Source: DASQZT01 sp035638575
GTDB taxonomy: Bacteria; Acidobacteriota; Terriglobia; Bryobacterales; Bryobacteraceae
Direction: 5' to 3'
DNA length: 64,000 nucleotides
Assembly (NCBI GenBank): GCA_035638575.1
Contig: DASQZT010000090.1
Coordinates: 1-64,000 of the forward strand
Position numbers and translations under genes: made by a program. The notes under the pieces are model-generated. The model worked only from the letters and a program-made list of their open reading frames with translations, made no database searches and was not told the DNA's origin. Of this stretch, positions 17,433-26,367 are shown piece by piece; position 1 is the first letter of the stretch; each line of letters starts with the position of its first letter.

Positions 17433-19682
17433 CTACCCGAGAATCTTCGCGCGCAAACCCGCGACGTCGAACCCCGCCGCCCGGTAAATCTCGTCCGGCT
17501 TTCCGGACCGTGAGAAGCCGTCCATGCCGAACGTGCGCCCCCGGTGATCGCCGGGCAGCAGGAACGGGTATAGGAATCCGCGCCACCCGTTGTGCAGCGT
17601 GACCACGTACTGCCGTTCCTCGTCCGAGAGTACGGCATTCGCCTTGGCCGGCTCCGTCTCGCGCATCTCTTCGAAGAGCTGCGGCGAAGTCACGGCCACG
17701 ATCTTGACGTCGAACCGTTCCTCGATCTCGGGCAGAACCTCCAGCGTGTTCGCCATCACCTGGCCGCCGCTGATTACCAGCACCTTCTTCGGCTTTCCGT
17801 TTTCGCGGAACGCCCGGAACACGTATGCTCCGTTGACCGCCTCGCGAGCCGCCGGCACACCGTTTCCGCGCCGGAGCACCGGCGTGCCCGGCCGCACTGC
17901 CGAGAACACCACAGGCTCTCCGCGCTCGGCCGCCAGGAACAGCATCTCGATGGCCTCGTTCGCATCCAGCGGCTTATACACCTTGATCCCCGGATACGCG
18001 GTGAAGAGCGACATCCAGAACAGTCCGTGATGCGTGGGGCCGTCCTCGCCCGTCTCCGGCCCGTCGTGCGCCGCCAGCATGATGAAGAACGCCCGCGCCC
18101 GCGGGTTCAGGTCGTTGTTGATCAGGGTCATGCGCACCGCGTTCGCCATCATGGGCGTGAAAACGCCGTAGGTGGCGAAAGCGGTCATCGGCCGGAAGCC
18201 CCCCGGCAGGATGTCCTGCGACATCGCGGTGGACAGCATCGCCATGTTCTGCTCGGCGATGCCGAACCGCAGCCCGCGGCCCAAAATGTTGTCGCGTGTC
18301 TGGATTCCGTAAACGCTCTCGGCCTTGCCCGTGAGGATCGATTTCATCAGGTCGCCCGCACCCACATAGAAGAAGGCCGTGTGCTTCATGGCCCATGCGA
18401 ACCACGCTTCGGTGGCCTTGCGCGTGGCCACCGAATCGCCCTCCCGGAACACCAGCTCCGGCGGCAGCACTGCGGGCCGCAACAAGCTGCGGTAATCGGC
18501 GACCGGGCGTCCCGCCAGCGCGCCCCGCATCTTCGTCACCAGCTCTTGTTCCCGCGCGATCCTGCCGGCGCCCTCGCGCAGCCGCCTGGCCAGGTAGTCG
18601 CGCTCATCCGCCGCCAGCCCGCCGATGACCACCTGTATGTCCGCGGCGGCATCGCCCTGCCGGCCCGGGATGTCGAAGCCCAGCCGCCGCATCGCCTCCA
18701 CGTACTCCTCGTGCTTGAGCGGCATGCCGTGGGAATCGGCCGTGCCCTCCAGCCTTCCGTAGTGAATGCCCTTGGTGGTGTGGCAGATCACTACCGTCGG
18801 CCGCGCGCCGCCGAACCCGCTGGCCGCCAGCCGGTAAGCATAGGCCAGCTCGCGGACGTTGTGCCCATCGGCTTCGATCACGTTCCACCCCGGCCCGAAC
18901 CAGTGGTTCTGATAGGGCGCCGGCATGGCCTCGGTGATCGGTCCGTCGATGCCGAACGTGTTGTAGTCCAGCGTGACAACCAGGTTGTGCACCCCCAGGG
19001 TGGCCGCCAGGTTGCGCGCTTCGTAGCTCATGCCCTCTTCGGTTTCGGCATCGCCCGCAATCACGAAAACCTTGGTGTCGAGCCCGCAGGACCGGTGCAG
19101 CAGCGCGAACCCCAGCCCGGCCGAAAACCCGTGCCCCGAAGCTCCCGTGGAGGTATCGGCGAAAGCGTAAGTGGACTCCACGTGCCCGCTCGGCCCGCCC
19201 CACCGGCGGAACCGCGCCAGTCTTTCCGGATAGACCGCGGCCTTCGCCGCTTCCGGGGAGAGGCTGATGCCCTTGGCGCGCAGCGTATCGTAGACCAGTG
19301 CCATCACCGCGTGGAACAGCGGCGAGCAGTGGCCCGCCGACCACACGATGCGGTCGCGCCCCGGGTGCTTGGGGTCCTCCGGGTCGAACCCCACCACGCC
19401 GCTCGATAGCAGGGTGAGCACCTGCTCGGCCTTGGATGACGAGCCGCCCGGGTGGCCCGACTGTGCCGCGTCCACCGCGGCAAACGCCAGACCGCGCACG
19501 ATCCGGCAGAGACCGCCGATTTTTTCTTCGTCGATATCCTGCAACGGTTCCAGCGGCAGGCCTTTGAGGTTGAGGTAGGCGCCTCCCTCGGCGTGGTATT
19601 GCAGACGCTCCGGCTCGCTGGCGGCGAGCTCTTCGCGGCCCTCCTGTTGCAAAAGGTCAAAAGTGGTGATGGCTACGGACAC
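17433..19682 (-). CDS. tkt: Transketolase
   Basis: The 749-residue protein would move two-carbon units between sugar phosphates in the pentose phosphate pathway using thiamine diphosphate. Visible features are the N-terminal substrate segment AQSGHPGGSSSKAEQVL, the ThDP motif GDAETEEG to LDYN (with Ala in place of the usual second Gly), the pyrimidine-domain glutamate in RFGIAEQNMAML, and HDGPETGEDGPTHHGLF. Length exceeds the usual 620-670 residues, with an N-terminal extension of about 50. It also resembles two-domain E1-type enzymes, so pathway assignment is likely rather than certain. The start ATG is at 19682; the stop is 11 bases from that of the convergent exported methyltransferase. 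Confidence 0.85.
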   Translation of the reverse strand: MSVAITTFDLLQQEGREELAASEPERLQYHAEGGAYLNLKGLPLEPLQDIDEEKIGGLCRIVRGLAFAAVDAAQSGHPGGSSSKAEQVLTLLSSGVVGFDPEDPKHPGRDRIVWSAGHCSPLFHAVMALVYDTLRAKGISLSPEAAKAAVYPERLARFRRWGGPSGHVESTYAFADTSTGASGHGFSAGLGFALLHRSCGLDTKVFVIAGDAETEEGMSYEARNLAATLGVHNLVVTLDYNTFGIDGPITEAMPAPYQNHWFGPGWNVIEADGHNVRELAYAYRLAASGFGGARPTVVICHTTKGIHYGRLEGTADSHGMPLKHEEYVEAMRRLGFDIPGRQGDAAADIQVVIGGLAADERDYLARRLREGAGRIAREQELVTKMRGALAGRPVADYRSLLRPAVLPPELVFREGDSVATRKATEAWFAWAMKHTAFFYVGAGDLMKSILTGKAESVYGIQTRDNILGRGLRFGIAEQNMAMLSTAMSQDILPGGFRPMTAFATYGVFTPMMANAVRMTLINNDLNPRARAFFIMLAAHDGPETGEDGPTHHGLFWMSLFTAYPGIKVYKPLDANEAIEMLFLAAERGEPVVFSAVRPGTPVLRRGNGVPAAREAVNGAYVFRAFRENGKPKKVLVISGGQVMANTLEVLPEIEERFDVKIVAVTSPQLFEEMRETEPAKANAVLSDEERQYVVTLHNGWRGFLYPFLLPGDHRGRTFGMDGFSRSGKPDEIYRAAGFDVAGLRAKILG

Positions 19683-19830
19683 GCGGACCTCCCAAGGCGG
19701 ATTTCAACCCTAACAGTATTTTATATCCATTTATCCGGTTATTGGGGAATTGGGAGGACCTCGGAATCGGCGGCAGGCCCCGGCAAATCACGCTGCGCAA
19801 CGCGCCGTTGGCCCCGGGTAAACGCCCGTC

Positions 19831-20013
19831 TTAGCTGGCCGACGTGTTAGCCGCCGCAAGCTGGCTGTTGCTGACGCTCCAAATGCCGCTGATACTACCC
19901 CCGGCGCCAAGGAAGAGCGCTGCCGACGCCAGCGCCACGAACGCCATGAGCAAGGTGTATTCGATGAGGTCTTGCCCCTGTTCATCTTTCCAAAACTGCA
20001 TGATGTGATGCAC
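19831..20013 (-). CDS. Flp-family type IVb pilin
   Basis: The 60-residue peptide has a short basic/acidic leader (MQFWKDEQGQDLIEYTLLMA) with the DLIEYTLL consensus of Flp/Fap pilins around Glu at +5, then a single hydrophobic helix (VALASAALFLGAG). A prepilin peptidase would cut before the hydrophobic segment, after the Gly of EQGQ. The start is GTG at 20013, preceded by AAAGGAG at eight bases; a downstream ATG (fifth codon) is an alternative. No tad assembly genes lie in the window, so the secretion machinery must be elsewhere. The 287 bases upstream hold no gene. Confidence 0.85.
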   Translation of the reverse strand: MHHIMQFWKDEQGQDLIEYTLLMAFVALASAALFLGAGGSISGIWSVSNSQLAAANTSAS

Positions 20014-20300
20014 GTCTCTTACTCCTTTGCTTAATCATGAGGCGCATAAGGTTGGCGGTCAAGGGTCGGGAACGATTTCAGAGTACGGTAAGGGCGGTCC
20101 CGCCAACTCGGACTGGTACTTATCGTTGGTTTAGCATCGGCGGTGGCGGATTCGGTTATTACCGTGCGCAATGGAACCCCGGCGTGTCGGTGCGGATCAA
20201 GGGGCAGGCGCGGGGGAAGGGTCTAGGGACGATCCGCTTACCGCGCCTGCGTTGCAGGTGGAAGCCACGGTGACGAAGATGAGATGGCGGATTTCAGCGT

Positions 20301-21026
20301 TCAAACTCTCCGCTTACGGAGGAAAACCCCAAGGCCGAGAAGGCCGAAACCCGCTAAAGCCAAAGTGGTGGGCTCTGGCACCGGCGGTGGATCCGGGAGG
20401 ACCACGCCAAACCGCTGGACCGAGGGATCGTCAGGCACCCACGTTGGGTAGAGAGCGGCATCCGCGGTAGTCCATGTGCCGTCGGCCACAGCCGTGGACG
20501 CTTGGAGTTCATATGGTAGCGCCGCCGGGTCGCTCGGAAACGGCGTGAGACTGGTGGTGGAAGACGGGTTCATAATTTCCCAGATCGCCATGGAGATGGC
20601 TCCTCTGGTGGCCAGGGGCGCGCTGAGCAGGCCATCCGCATTCAATACGTCGACCAGGTAGGTCGCTTCCATTATCTCCGTGAATGTGGGGTCGCTGAAG
20701 CCGGTGATCGGGACGATAGTACCGGAATAAGGCGTTCCGACCTCGGTTGGGCTGTTAAAGTCGTAACAGAACGTAAGGACCGACACATTGTCATAGCCGT
20801 CACCGTTCAACGTCGTAATGTACGGGCCAACGGGTTCGTTATGTGCCACTCCGTAGATATCTGTGTAGTTGTAGAAGGCATAGTCGGGCGGAGCGAAGTT
20901 GCCATCCAAAGTGAGGAAGGTGCTCGCGTGGGCGACTGTAGACAGCGCTAGACAGATCGTCACGAGGGCGAGTTTGATTACTATTTTAGGGCTCGACAAT
21001 TTGGATGTCGTATAGTTCTTTATCAT
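20301..21026 (-). CDS. PEP-CTERM sorting domain protein
   Basis: The 241-residue protein has an N-terminal signal peptide (about 1-35, VIKLALVTICLALSTVAHA) and ends in VPEPTTLALAGFGLLGLGVF followed by RKRR. This is the PEP-CTERM tripartite sorting signal recognised by exosortase, leading to surface attachment or release. The middle (TLDGNFAPPDYAFYNYTDIY, FCYDFNSP, GAISMAIWEIMN) resembles exported thioester-like PEP-CTERM proteins from Acidobacteriota, but no enzymatic motif is visible. ATG 21026. Composition is less GC-rich than its neighbours. About 176 bases without a gene separate it from the fucosidase remnant. Confidence 0.85.
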   Translation of the reverse strand: MIKNYTTSKLSSPKIVIKLALVTICLALSTVAHASTFLTLDGNFAPPDYAFYNYTDIYGVAHNEPVGPYITTLNGDGYDNVSVLTFCYDFNSPTEVGTPYSGTIVPITGFSDPTFTEIMEATYLVDVLNADGLLSAPLATRGAISMAIWEIMNPSSTTSLTPFPSDPAALPYELQASTAVADGTWTTADAALYPTWVPDDPSVQRFGVVLPDPPPVPEPTTLALAGFGLLGLGVFLRKRRV

Positions 21027-21202
21027 AGTCAGTTTCGAGTATGAGGCTCCGGGAATTCGTTGAAAAGTCACGGTCGTACTAGCCGAGTACGGGTCCATAC
21101 GGGGTACGGTACTAACTTCCGGAGGAGAACCGAGTTGCCCGGCCGCGGCCGTCTGGCGGTCGACTGGAGATCGTCAAGGCCGGCTCGCTATGAGGGGAGC
21201 AG

Positions 21203-21860
21203 TTACAGCTTCAATCCCGAGATCTTCAGGACGTACGCGTAGTCGCAAGGCCTGGCGGAGGGCAGCGTCACCGCGAGGCCGCTCCCATCCTGCGTGAATT
21301 TCAGTGTGCCGGCCGCGCCGAGCATCTCCACCCTGGAGGCCTTTCCGGCCGCCCCCAGCGACGCGACTACCGCTTGGTCTTCGGGCCACGCCATCAGGAT
21401 CGCGTACAGCACATCGCCCTTGCGCGTGAAGCGGATGTCCTTCGGGGTGTAAGGCGGCTTATTGTTGATCGACTCGCCTTCGCCGAACTTCACCCACGGC
21501 CGCGTTCCGTAGATGGCTTCGCCGTTGACGTCGAGCCACCGCCCGATGCCCAGCATCAGACCAACCTGCTCTTCGGGAATCGTGCCGTCGGCCTCAGGCG
21601 CGAAATTCAGGAGCAGGTTGCCGTTGCGGCTGACGTTCTCGACCAGGCGCCACACGATTTCGTGGACGTTCCAGTAATGCGCGTCGGCCAGGTATCCCCA
21701 CCTTTGGAACGGCGAATCGTCCACCTGCCACGGCTCGTCCTGCATGGTCGTGGGGCCCCTCTGCTGGCGCTCGTAATCCTTGATGGCGCCCGCCAGGTAC
21801 GCCGCATCCTTGGTGCAGATCGAGACCTGCTTCTTCCACTCGGCCGCGCGGTTGTAATAC
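21203..21860 (-). pseudogene. Alpha-L-fucosidase (GH29) C-terminal remnant
   Basis: The reading frame carries the last part of a GH29 fucosidase: YYNRAAEWKKQV, WGYLADAHYWNVHEIVWRLV, NVSRNGNLLLNFAPEADGTI and a C-terminal beta-sandwich ending in VLKISGLKL. The first half of the catalytic barrel, including the nucleophile aspartate, is missing. At about 21860-21868 the sequence switches abruptly to the start of an unrelated gene. The product would be inactive. Origin by deletion between two neighbouring genes is the simplest explanation. Confidence 0.75.
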
Positions 21861-21932
21861 GGGGATGTCGCGTTCCACAATTTCGAGATTCGCCTTCGGG
21901 TGGGAGACCTCGACGGCGCGCATCTTGGGCAT
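21861..21932 (-). pseudogene. Zinc alcohol dehydrogenase N-terminal remnant
   Basis: A strong RBS (AGGAGG) six bases before the ATG at 21932 starts about 24 residues (MPKMRAVEVSHPKANLEIVE, then RDIP) typical of the first beta strands of zinc-dependent alcohol dehydrogenases. The similarity ends at the junction with the fucosidase remnant and the frame is then foreign. It marks where an alcohol dehydrogenase gene has been fused to a fucosidase gene by deletion. Confidence 0.65.
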
Positions 21933-22004
21933 AACACCTCCTATGACTATCTTGTCATCGTGGAGCGGTACGTGAGAATTAGCGCCTCGCATCGTCTGCG
22001 CCAC

Positions 22005-22199
22005 TCAAGACCTGGCCAGGATCGCGGCGGCCGCCACAAGAAGATTGGCGACCACCACGGGCATCGATCCCTTCGCCAGGCCGTAGGCAATCCACAAGCA
22101 GGCAGCCGCGGCCTGGATGCGGCGGAGAGTTGCGGGGCGCCGAAAGAAATAGGATGCGGTGAAGACCGCGGTGGCGGCCCATCCGACGGCTTCCGGCAT
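22005..22199 (-). CDS. YgjV/SemiSWEET-like small membrane protein
   Basis: The 64-residue protein has three short hydrophobic segments (WAATAVFTASYFF, AAAACLWIAYGLA, MPVVVANLLVAAAAIL) and the pattern of the YgjV / PQ-loop half-transporter family: GW near the start, then RRPATLRRIQA before the second helix. The start ATG at 22199 overlaps the stop of the HAD gene (TGATG), so translation is coupled. Function in the family is not established; a role in small-molecule passage is possible. Confidence 0.65.
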   Translation of the reverse strand: MPEAVGWAATAVFTASYFFRRPATLRRIQAAAACLWIAYGLAKGSMPVVVANLLVAAAAILARS

Positions 22200-23017
22200 C
22201 ACGCTGCCTCACTGGCCGGCACGGGGCAGATCGTGAGCGAATCCGTCTGCACCTTGTCCCACTCCCGGAGCGCGAAACCGCGCGCTTCAAAGAACTCCCG
22301 GATCCGGGTGGAACTCCAGCCCACAATGCTCTCCAGAACCGGCACCAGCACGCTCAGGGCGTCGTCGCTCAGGACGGTCCGCTGCGCGATCTGGGTGATG
22401 TACCTGTTTTCGGAGACCGCGATGGTCAACCCGCCGAGACGATTCACGTGCAACATTACGTTCACGTCCGAGCTGCCATCGCCAATGTATGTGACCCTGT
22501 TATGGCTGATCGGCAAGGCCGCTCGCAATTCGTCCACCACCGCCACTTTGCCGTAGCCGGCCGGAACGCGTAAGATCGATTGGATCTCGCCGCTCGCGGA
22601 ATCGTATTGGAACCGGGTGCCGATGATGTGGTCCTCGGAAACCACGCCCTCGAGCGCCGACTCGATGACCTCGTGCGGCGCCGCGGAGACAACATAAAAC
22701 GAGAAATGGTGTCCGTCCAGATCCTCGAGAAACTGCAAAAGAAGCGCGATGTTCCGCTTCAGGCGAATGCGGCGGCCAACCTCGCGCAGGTGCTCCCCGC
22801 GGACGCACCGGTACTCGGGATCGTGCAGCAGCAGGTAGGCGAGTTCCCCGCCCTGCTGCACGAGGTGGATATCCGCCAGGCCTCGGATTCTCTCCTCAAA
22901 GCCCTTCAATCCGATCAATTCGCTCAGGACCAGCCCGGAGTCGTTGAAACTCAAGGTCTGGTCGAAGTCGCTGACGAACAGGTGTTCCCTGGCCCTGATT
23001 TCCGCCACTGTCTGCAT
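22199..23017 (-). CDS. HAD-superfamily phosphatase
   Basis: The 272-residue cytosolic protein has HAD motif I FVSDFDQTLSFND (about 14-26; nucleophile Asp and +2 Asp), motif II-like FYVVSAAPHEVI, and motif IV VTYIGDGSSDVNVM near residue 180. It resembles phosphoserine-phosphatase-like or PHOSPHO-type HAD enzymes. The substrate is unknown. The ATG at 23017 has AAGGAGA upstream at six bases. It forms a two-gene unit with the YgjV-like gene and is divergent from the GntR regulator (79 bases between starts), which is therefore a candidate regulator. Confidence 0.8.
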   Translation of the reverse strand: MQTVAEIRAREHLFVSDFDQTLSFNDSGLVLSELIGLKGFEERIRGLADIHLVQQGGELAYLLLHDPEYRCVRGEHLREVGRRIRLKRNIALLLQFLEDLDGHHFSFYVVSAAPHEVIESALEGVVSEDHIIGTRFQYDSASGEIQSILRVPAGYGKVAVVDELRAALPISHNRVTYIGDGSSDVNVMLHVNRLGGLTIAVSENRYITQIAQRTVLSDDALSVLVPVLESIVGWSSTRIREFFEARGFALREWDKVQTDSLTICPVPASEAA

Positions 23018-23061
23018 GCGATTCTCCTTCACTTTCTTTGGATGTGCCGCCCGCATCTAAG

Positions 23062-23091
23062 TTGCTATAGTCAAACGAAAAGCTGTAATAT
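23062..23091 (+). promoter_or_regulatory. Promoter for the GntR regulator, possibly leaderless
   Basis: TTGCTA (23062-23067) and TAATAT (23086-23091) are spaced by 18 bases. The ATG at 23097 lies where transcription is expected to begin, and no RBS is visible, so the message may be leaderless. The alternative is a start farther downstream at a GTG in the GntR reading frame. Confidence 0.4.
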
Positions 23092-23096
23092 CAGGC

Positions 23097-24227
23097 ATGA
23101 ACCGGCGCAAATTCACCGCGGAGCCGCACGTGCCCAAGTATCAGCAGGTTTTCGAAAACCTGTCGCGCGACATCCTCTCCGGAAGATACGCGCCGGGCCA
23201 GAAGTTCCCCAGCGAAGCGGCGCTGGTTCAGCAGTTCCGGACATCGCGAATTACCATCGGCCGCGCTCTGCGGGAACTGAGCCAGCGCGGCCTGGTGGAA
23301 CGGGTGGCAGGTTCCGGGACCTACGTCGGGCGCGTCCATGTTTCCGAAGGCAGCCTGTTGTTCGGCCTCCTGATCCCAGATCTGGGAAGAACCGAGATCT
23401 TCGAGCCCATCTGTCAAGGCATTGCCGCCGCTCCCCAGGCAAGCCGGCACGCTTTATTGTGGGGACACGCCGCTCCGGGTCAATCATCGCCCGGCGAACA
23501 GGCGCTGGGACTATGCGACCAATTCGTCAAGAGAAATGTAGCGGGCGTTTTTTTCGCGCCCATCGAAACAGGCGCAAAGGCCCGGGAAACCAACCTGACT
23601 ATCGTGTCGCGCCTGGAAAAGGCGCGCATACCGATCGTGTTGCTCGACCGCTGTGTCATGCCGTATCCAGGCCGCTCGCGGCACGACCTGGTGGGAATCG
23701 ACAACCGGCGGGCCGCATATCTCGCGACCGAACATCTTTTGAGCCTGGGACCGCACCGCATATCGTTCCTGGCCTGCTCGGGCGGAGCTCCCACGATCGA
23801 AGCTCGCATCGCCGGATTTCGGGAAGCCTTGCTCGCGAATGGCATCCCACTCGAGCGCGGCCCGGTCCATCGCGTCGACGAGGTTACGGAAGCGAGCATC
23901 CGCCCATTGCTGAAGCACCGCAGGCAGGGCGACAGTTTTGTGTGCGCGAACGACCGGACGGCCGGCGAACTCATGAGAGTTCTGCTGGCGTCGGGATACC
24001 GGATACCGCTGGACGTGCGAATTGCCGGGATCGACGATGTCGAATATGCCAGCCTGCTGCCCGTGCCGCTGACCACGGTCCGCCAGCCATGCCGGGAGAT
24101 CGGCGAGGCCGCCATGGAGGCGATGCTCAGCCGGATCGAGCGGCCCGACAGGCTGGCGCGCGACATCCTGGTGGAGTGCCGGCTGGTGGTTCGCGACTCC
24201 TGCGGGGCAAGAACCGCCGCACCGTAA
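23097..24227 (+). CDS. GntR-type regulator with LacI-like ligand-binding domain
   Basis: The 376-residue protein joins an N-terminal GntR winged helix (about 10-78, PKYQQVFENLSRDILSGRYA, FPSEAALVQQFRTSRITIGR) to a periplasmic-binding-protein-like sensor (about 85-370, with DLVGIDNRRAAYLATEHLL and IAGIDDVEYASLLPVPLTTV). This is the AraR-like architecture used for sugar-responsive repression. The ligand is not known. The neighbouring fucosidase remnant suggests a sugar, and the divergent HAD-YgjV pair or the ferredoxin gene 24 bases downstream could be targets. Confidence 0.88.
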   Translation: MNRRKFTAEPHVPKYQQVFENLSRDILSGRYAPGQKFPSEAALVQQFRTSRITIGRALRELSQRGLVERVAGSGTYVGRVHVSEGSLLFGLLIPDLGRTEIFEPICQGIAAAPQASRHALLWGHAAPGQSSPGEQALGLCDQFVKRNVAGVFFAPIETGAKARETNLTIVSRLEKARIPIVLLDRCVMPYPGRSRHDLVGIDNRRAAYLATEHLLSLGPHRISFLACSGGAPTIEARIAGFREALLANGIPLERGPVHRVDEVTEASIRPLLKHRRQGDSFVCANDRTAGELMRVLLASGYRIPLDVRIAGIDDVEYASLLPVPLTTVRQPCREIGEAAMEAMLSRIERPDRLARDILVECRLVVRDSCGARTAAP

Positions 24228-24251
24228 GAGGGCTATACTCGAAGTGACAAC

Positions 24252-26291
24252 TTGAGTCGCGCGCTTCGTGGTGGACAACCCGCGCGCAACCGCTCATGGG
24301 TTCGGAGTTGGTTGGCACTGCCCAGGCTGCGCCGGCTGTCGCAGGTAGTTTCCCTCGCGCTGTTCGTGGTCCTTCTCTGTCAAACCGAATACCGCGGCGC
24401 TCTTCATTCCGCGGGGAACGAGATCCGGCTGCCGTATCCGGTGCGGCTTTTCCTGGAGACCGACCCGCTGCTGGCCATCGCGAACGCGCTGGCCACGCGT
24501 GCCCTTTACCGCGGGCTGCTGTGGAGCCTGGCGATCCTCATCCCGACCTTTTTTCTAGGACGCTTTTTCTGCGGCTGGATCTGCCCTTTGGGAACGCTGA
24601 ACCATTTCGTGAGCGGCATCCGGTCCGGAAAGAAGGCGGGCCGGCGACGGATCGATTCGAACCGCTACAAGCCGTGGCAGGCCTTCAAGTATTACCTCCT
24701 GGTTGCGCTGCTGGTGGCTGCCTTTTTCGGCGGCGCGCTGGTGGGGCTCGCGGACCCCATCTCGCTGGCGGTGCGCTCGCTCGCGGTCTCGATTCTGCCC
24801 GCGTGGAACCTGGCGCTGGACGCCGGCTTCCGGCAGCCGTATTTTCGCCAGGCCTTTCCTCTCGGCGTGATCTTCATCGCCATCCTGGCGCTGAACCTGC
24901 GCATCACGCGGTTCTGGTGCCGGGCGGTGTGCCCGCTGGGCGCGCTGCTGGGCGTGGCCTCGCGCTGGAGCGTGCTGGGCCTGGAGAAGCGCGCCGGCGA
25001 TTGCGACGACTGCAACCGCTGCCTGCTCGATTGCCAGGGCGGAGACGACCCCATCCCGGGCGTCCCCTGGCGCAAGGCTGAATGCCATCTCTGCATGAAC
25101 TGCGTGGCGGAGTGTCCGACTGGCGGCATCCGGTTCCGCTTCTTTCCGCAGCCGCCCACCGCCCTCGAAGGCCCCGGCCTCGAACGCCGGAAGGTGCTGA
25201 CCAGCCTGGCCGCGGGCGCCATCGCACTTCCCCTGCTGCGGGCCAACACGGGCCTCGCGGCGGAGCCGCACGAACGGCTGATCCGCCCGCCCGCGGCCCT
25301 CGACGAGAGGCGCTTTCTGGCGCGCTGCATCCGCTGCGGAGAGTGCATGAAGGTGTGCCCCGGCAATGCCCTCCATCCGGCGTTTACGGAAGCCGGGTGG
25401 GAGGGAATCTGGACGCCGGTGCTGGCGCCGCGCATTGGCTACTGCGAGCCCAGTTGCGCGCTCTGCGGCCAGGTGTGTCCTACCGGCGCCATCCAGGAGT
25501 TCACCGCGGAGCAGAAGGCGTGGGTCGCCGCCGGCGCGGACGCGAAGCCCATCCGGCTCGGGACGGCGTTTCTGGACCGCGGTCGCTGTTTGCCCTGGGC
25601 CATGGCCACCGAATGCATCGTCTGTGAGGAGCGCTGCCCCACCTCGCCCAAGGCGGTGTACCTGCGGCCTGCCGCCGTTATCGGCCCGGCCGGAATTGCC
25701 GCGCAGGTGCGGCAGCCGTACGTCGATCCGGCCCGGTGCGTGGGGTGCGGGGCATGCGAGTTCGCCTGCCCGGTCCGCGACCGTCCCGCGATTTATGTCA
25801 CCAGCGCCGGAGAGAGCCGCTCCGGGAACAACCAGATGCTCCTGGGCGGCCCTGCGATACCGCCCGCCTGGTTTCCCGATACTGGTGAAGTGCCGGGCTG
25901 GACCAGGTCGGGCGAGACCCGCTCGTTTGAAGCCGCCGATCTCTGGAAATACGTGGATGGCGATGCGGAGCGCTATCTGCGCGCGGGCGTCCGCCGGACG
26001 CTCACGGCGAACTACCGCTATCGGGGCGGCCTCGAGGCGGTGGCGGACATTCACGTCCTGGCGGGAGCGGAGGGCGCCGCGGCGATCTTCGAATCCGAAT
26101 CGGCCGCGGGGAGTCACTCCGTCGCGCTGGGTGATGCGGGCCGGAGTTATGGGCAAAGTCTCACGTTCCGCAAGGGCCCGTTCTTCGTGCGCCTGGTGGC
26201 GTTTCAGGATGTGGCGGGCGTGGAGGCGGCGCTGGTGAGCCTGGGGCGCGGCATCGAAGCGAGACTGGCGTCTCAGGCGCAGAGTGGGTAG
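24252..26291 (+). CDS. NapH/NapG-like membrane multi-[4Fe-4S] fusion protein
   Basis: The 679-residue protein has NapH-like transmembrane helices (within about 30-235) with the two family CxxxCP motifs FCGWICPLG (107-111) and WCRAVCPLG (223-227), then ferredoxin clusters at C251/254/257/261 and C278/281/284/288. A twin-arginine segment with a hydrophobic helix (ERRKVLTSLAAGAIALPLL, 311-329) follows. Then come more clusters: C359/362/365/369, C398/402/405/409, C446/455/458/462 and C496/499/502/506. The last about 150 residues resemble the DUF6599 domain of Acidobacteriota. It should carry electrons from the quinone pool, possibly across the membrane. The TTG start at 24252 has a weak RBS. It lies upstream of the AmmeMemoRadiSam genes, separated by one reversed gene. 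Confidence 0.82.
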   Translation: MSRALRGGQPARNRSWVRSWLALPRLRRLSQVVSLALFVVLLCQTEYRGALHSAGNEIRLPYPVRLFLETDPLLAIANALATRALYRGLLWSLAILIPTFFLGRFFCGWICPLGTLNHFVSGIRSGKKAGRRRIDSNRYKPWQAFKYYLLVALLVAAFFGGALVGLADPISLAVRSLAVSILPAWNLALDAGFRQPYFRQAFPLGVIFIAILALNLRITRFWCRAVCPLGALLGVASRWSVLGLEKRAGDCDDCNRCLLDCQGGDDPIPGVPWRKAECHLCMNCVAECPTGGIRFRFFPQPPTALEGPGLERRKVLTSLAAGAIALPLLRANTGLAAEPHERLIRPPAALDERRFLARCIRCGECMKVCPGNALHPAFTEAGWEGIWTPVLAPRIGYCEPSCALCGQVCPTGAIQEFTAEQKAWVAAGADAKPIRLGTAFLDRGRCLPWAMATECIVCEERCPTSPKAVYLRPAAVIGPAGIAAQVRQPYVDPARCVGCGACEFACPVRDRPAIYVTSAGESRSGNNQMLLGGPAIPPAWFPDTGEVPGWTRSGETRSFEAADLWKYVDGDAERYLRAGVRRTLTANYRYRGGLEAVADIHVLAGAEGAAAIFESESAAGSHSVALGDAGRSYGQSLTFRKGPFFVRLVAFQDVAGVEAALVSLGRGIEARLASQAQSG

Positions 26292-26367
26292 CGCGGTCGC
26301 CAGCGTCCGCGGCTTAGGAGACGGGCGTTGACCTGCGACGGCAGCGGTGGGACTGCCGGACCTCAAT

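Noticed and set aside
17592..19409. Long plus-strand open frame opposite the transketolase gene
   Set aside because: Arg/His-rich antisense reading of a clear transketolase; no motif or RBS.
20014..20300. Possible structured leader before the Flp pilin gene
   Set aside because: GGCGG/CCGCC pairs are present, but no conserved riboswitch pattern or promoter pair was convincing.
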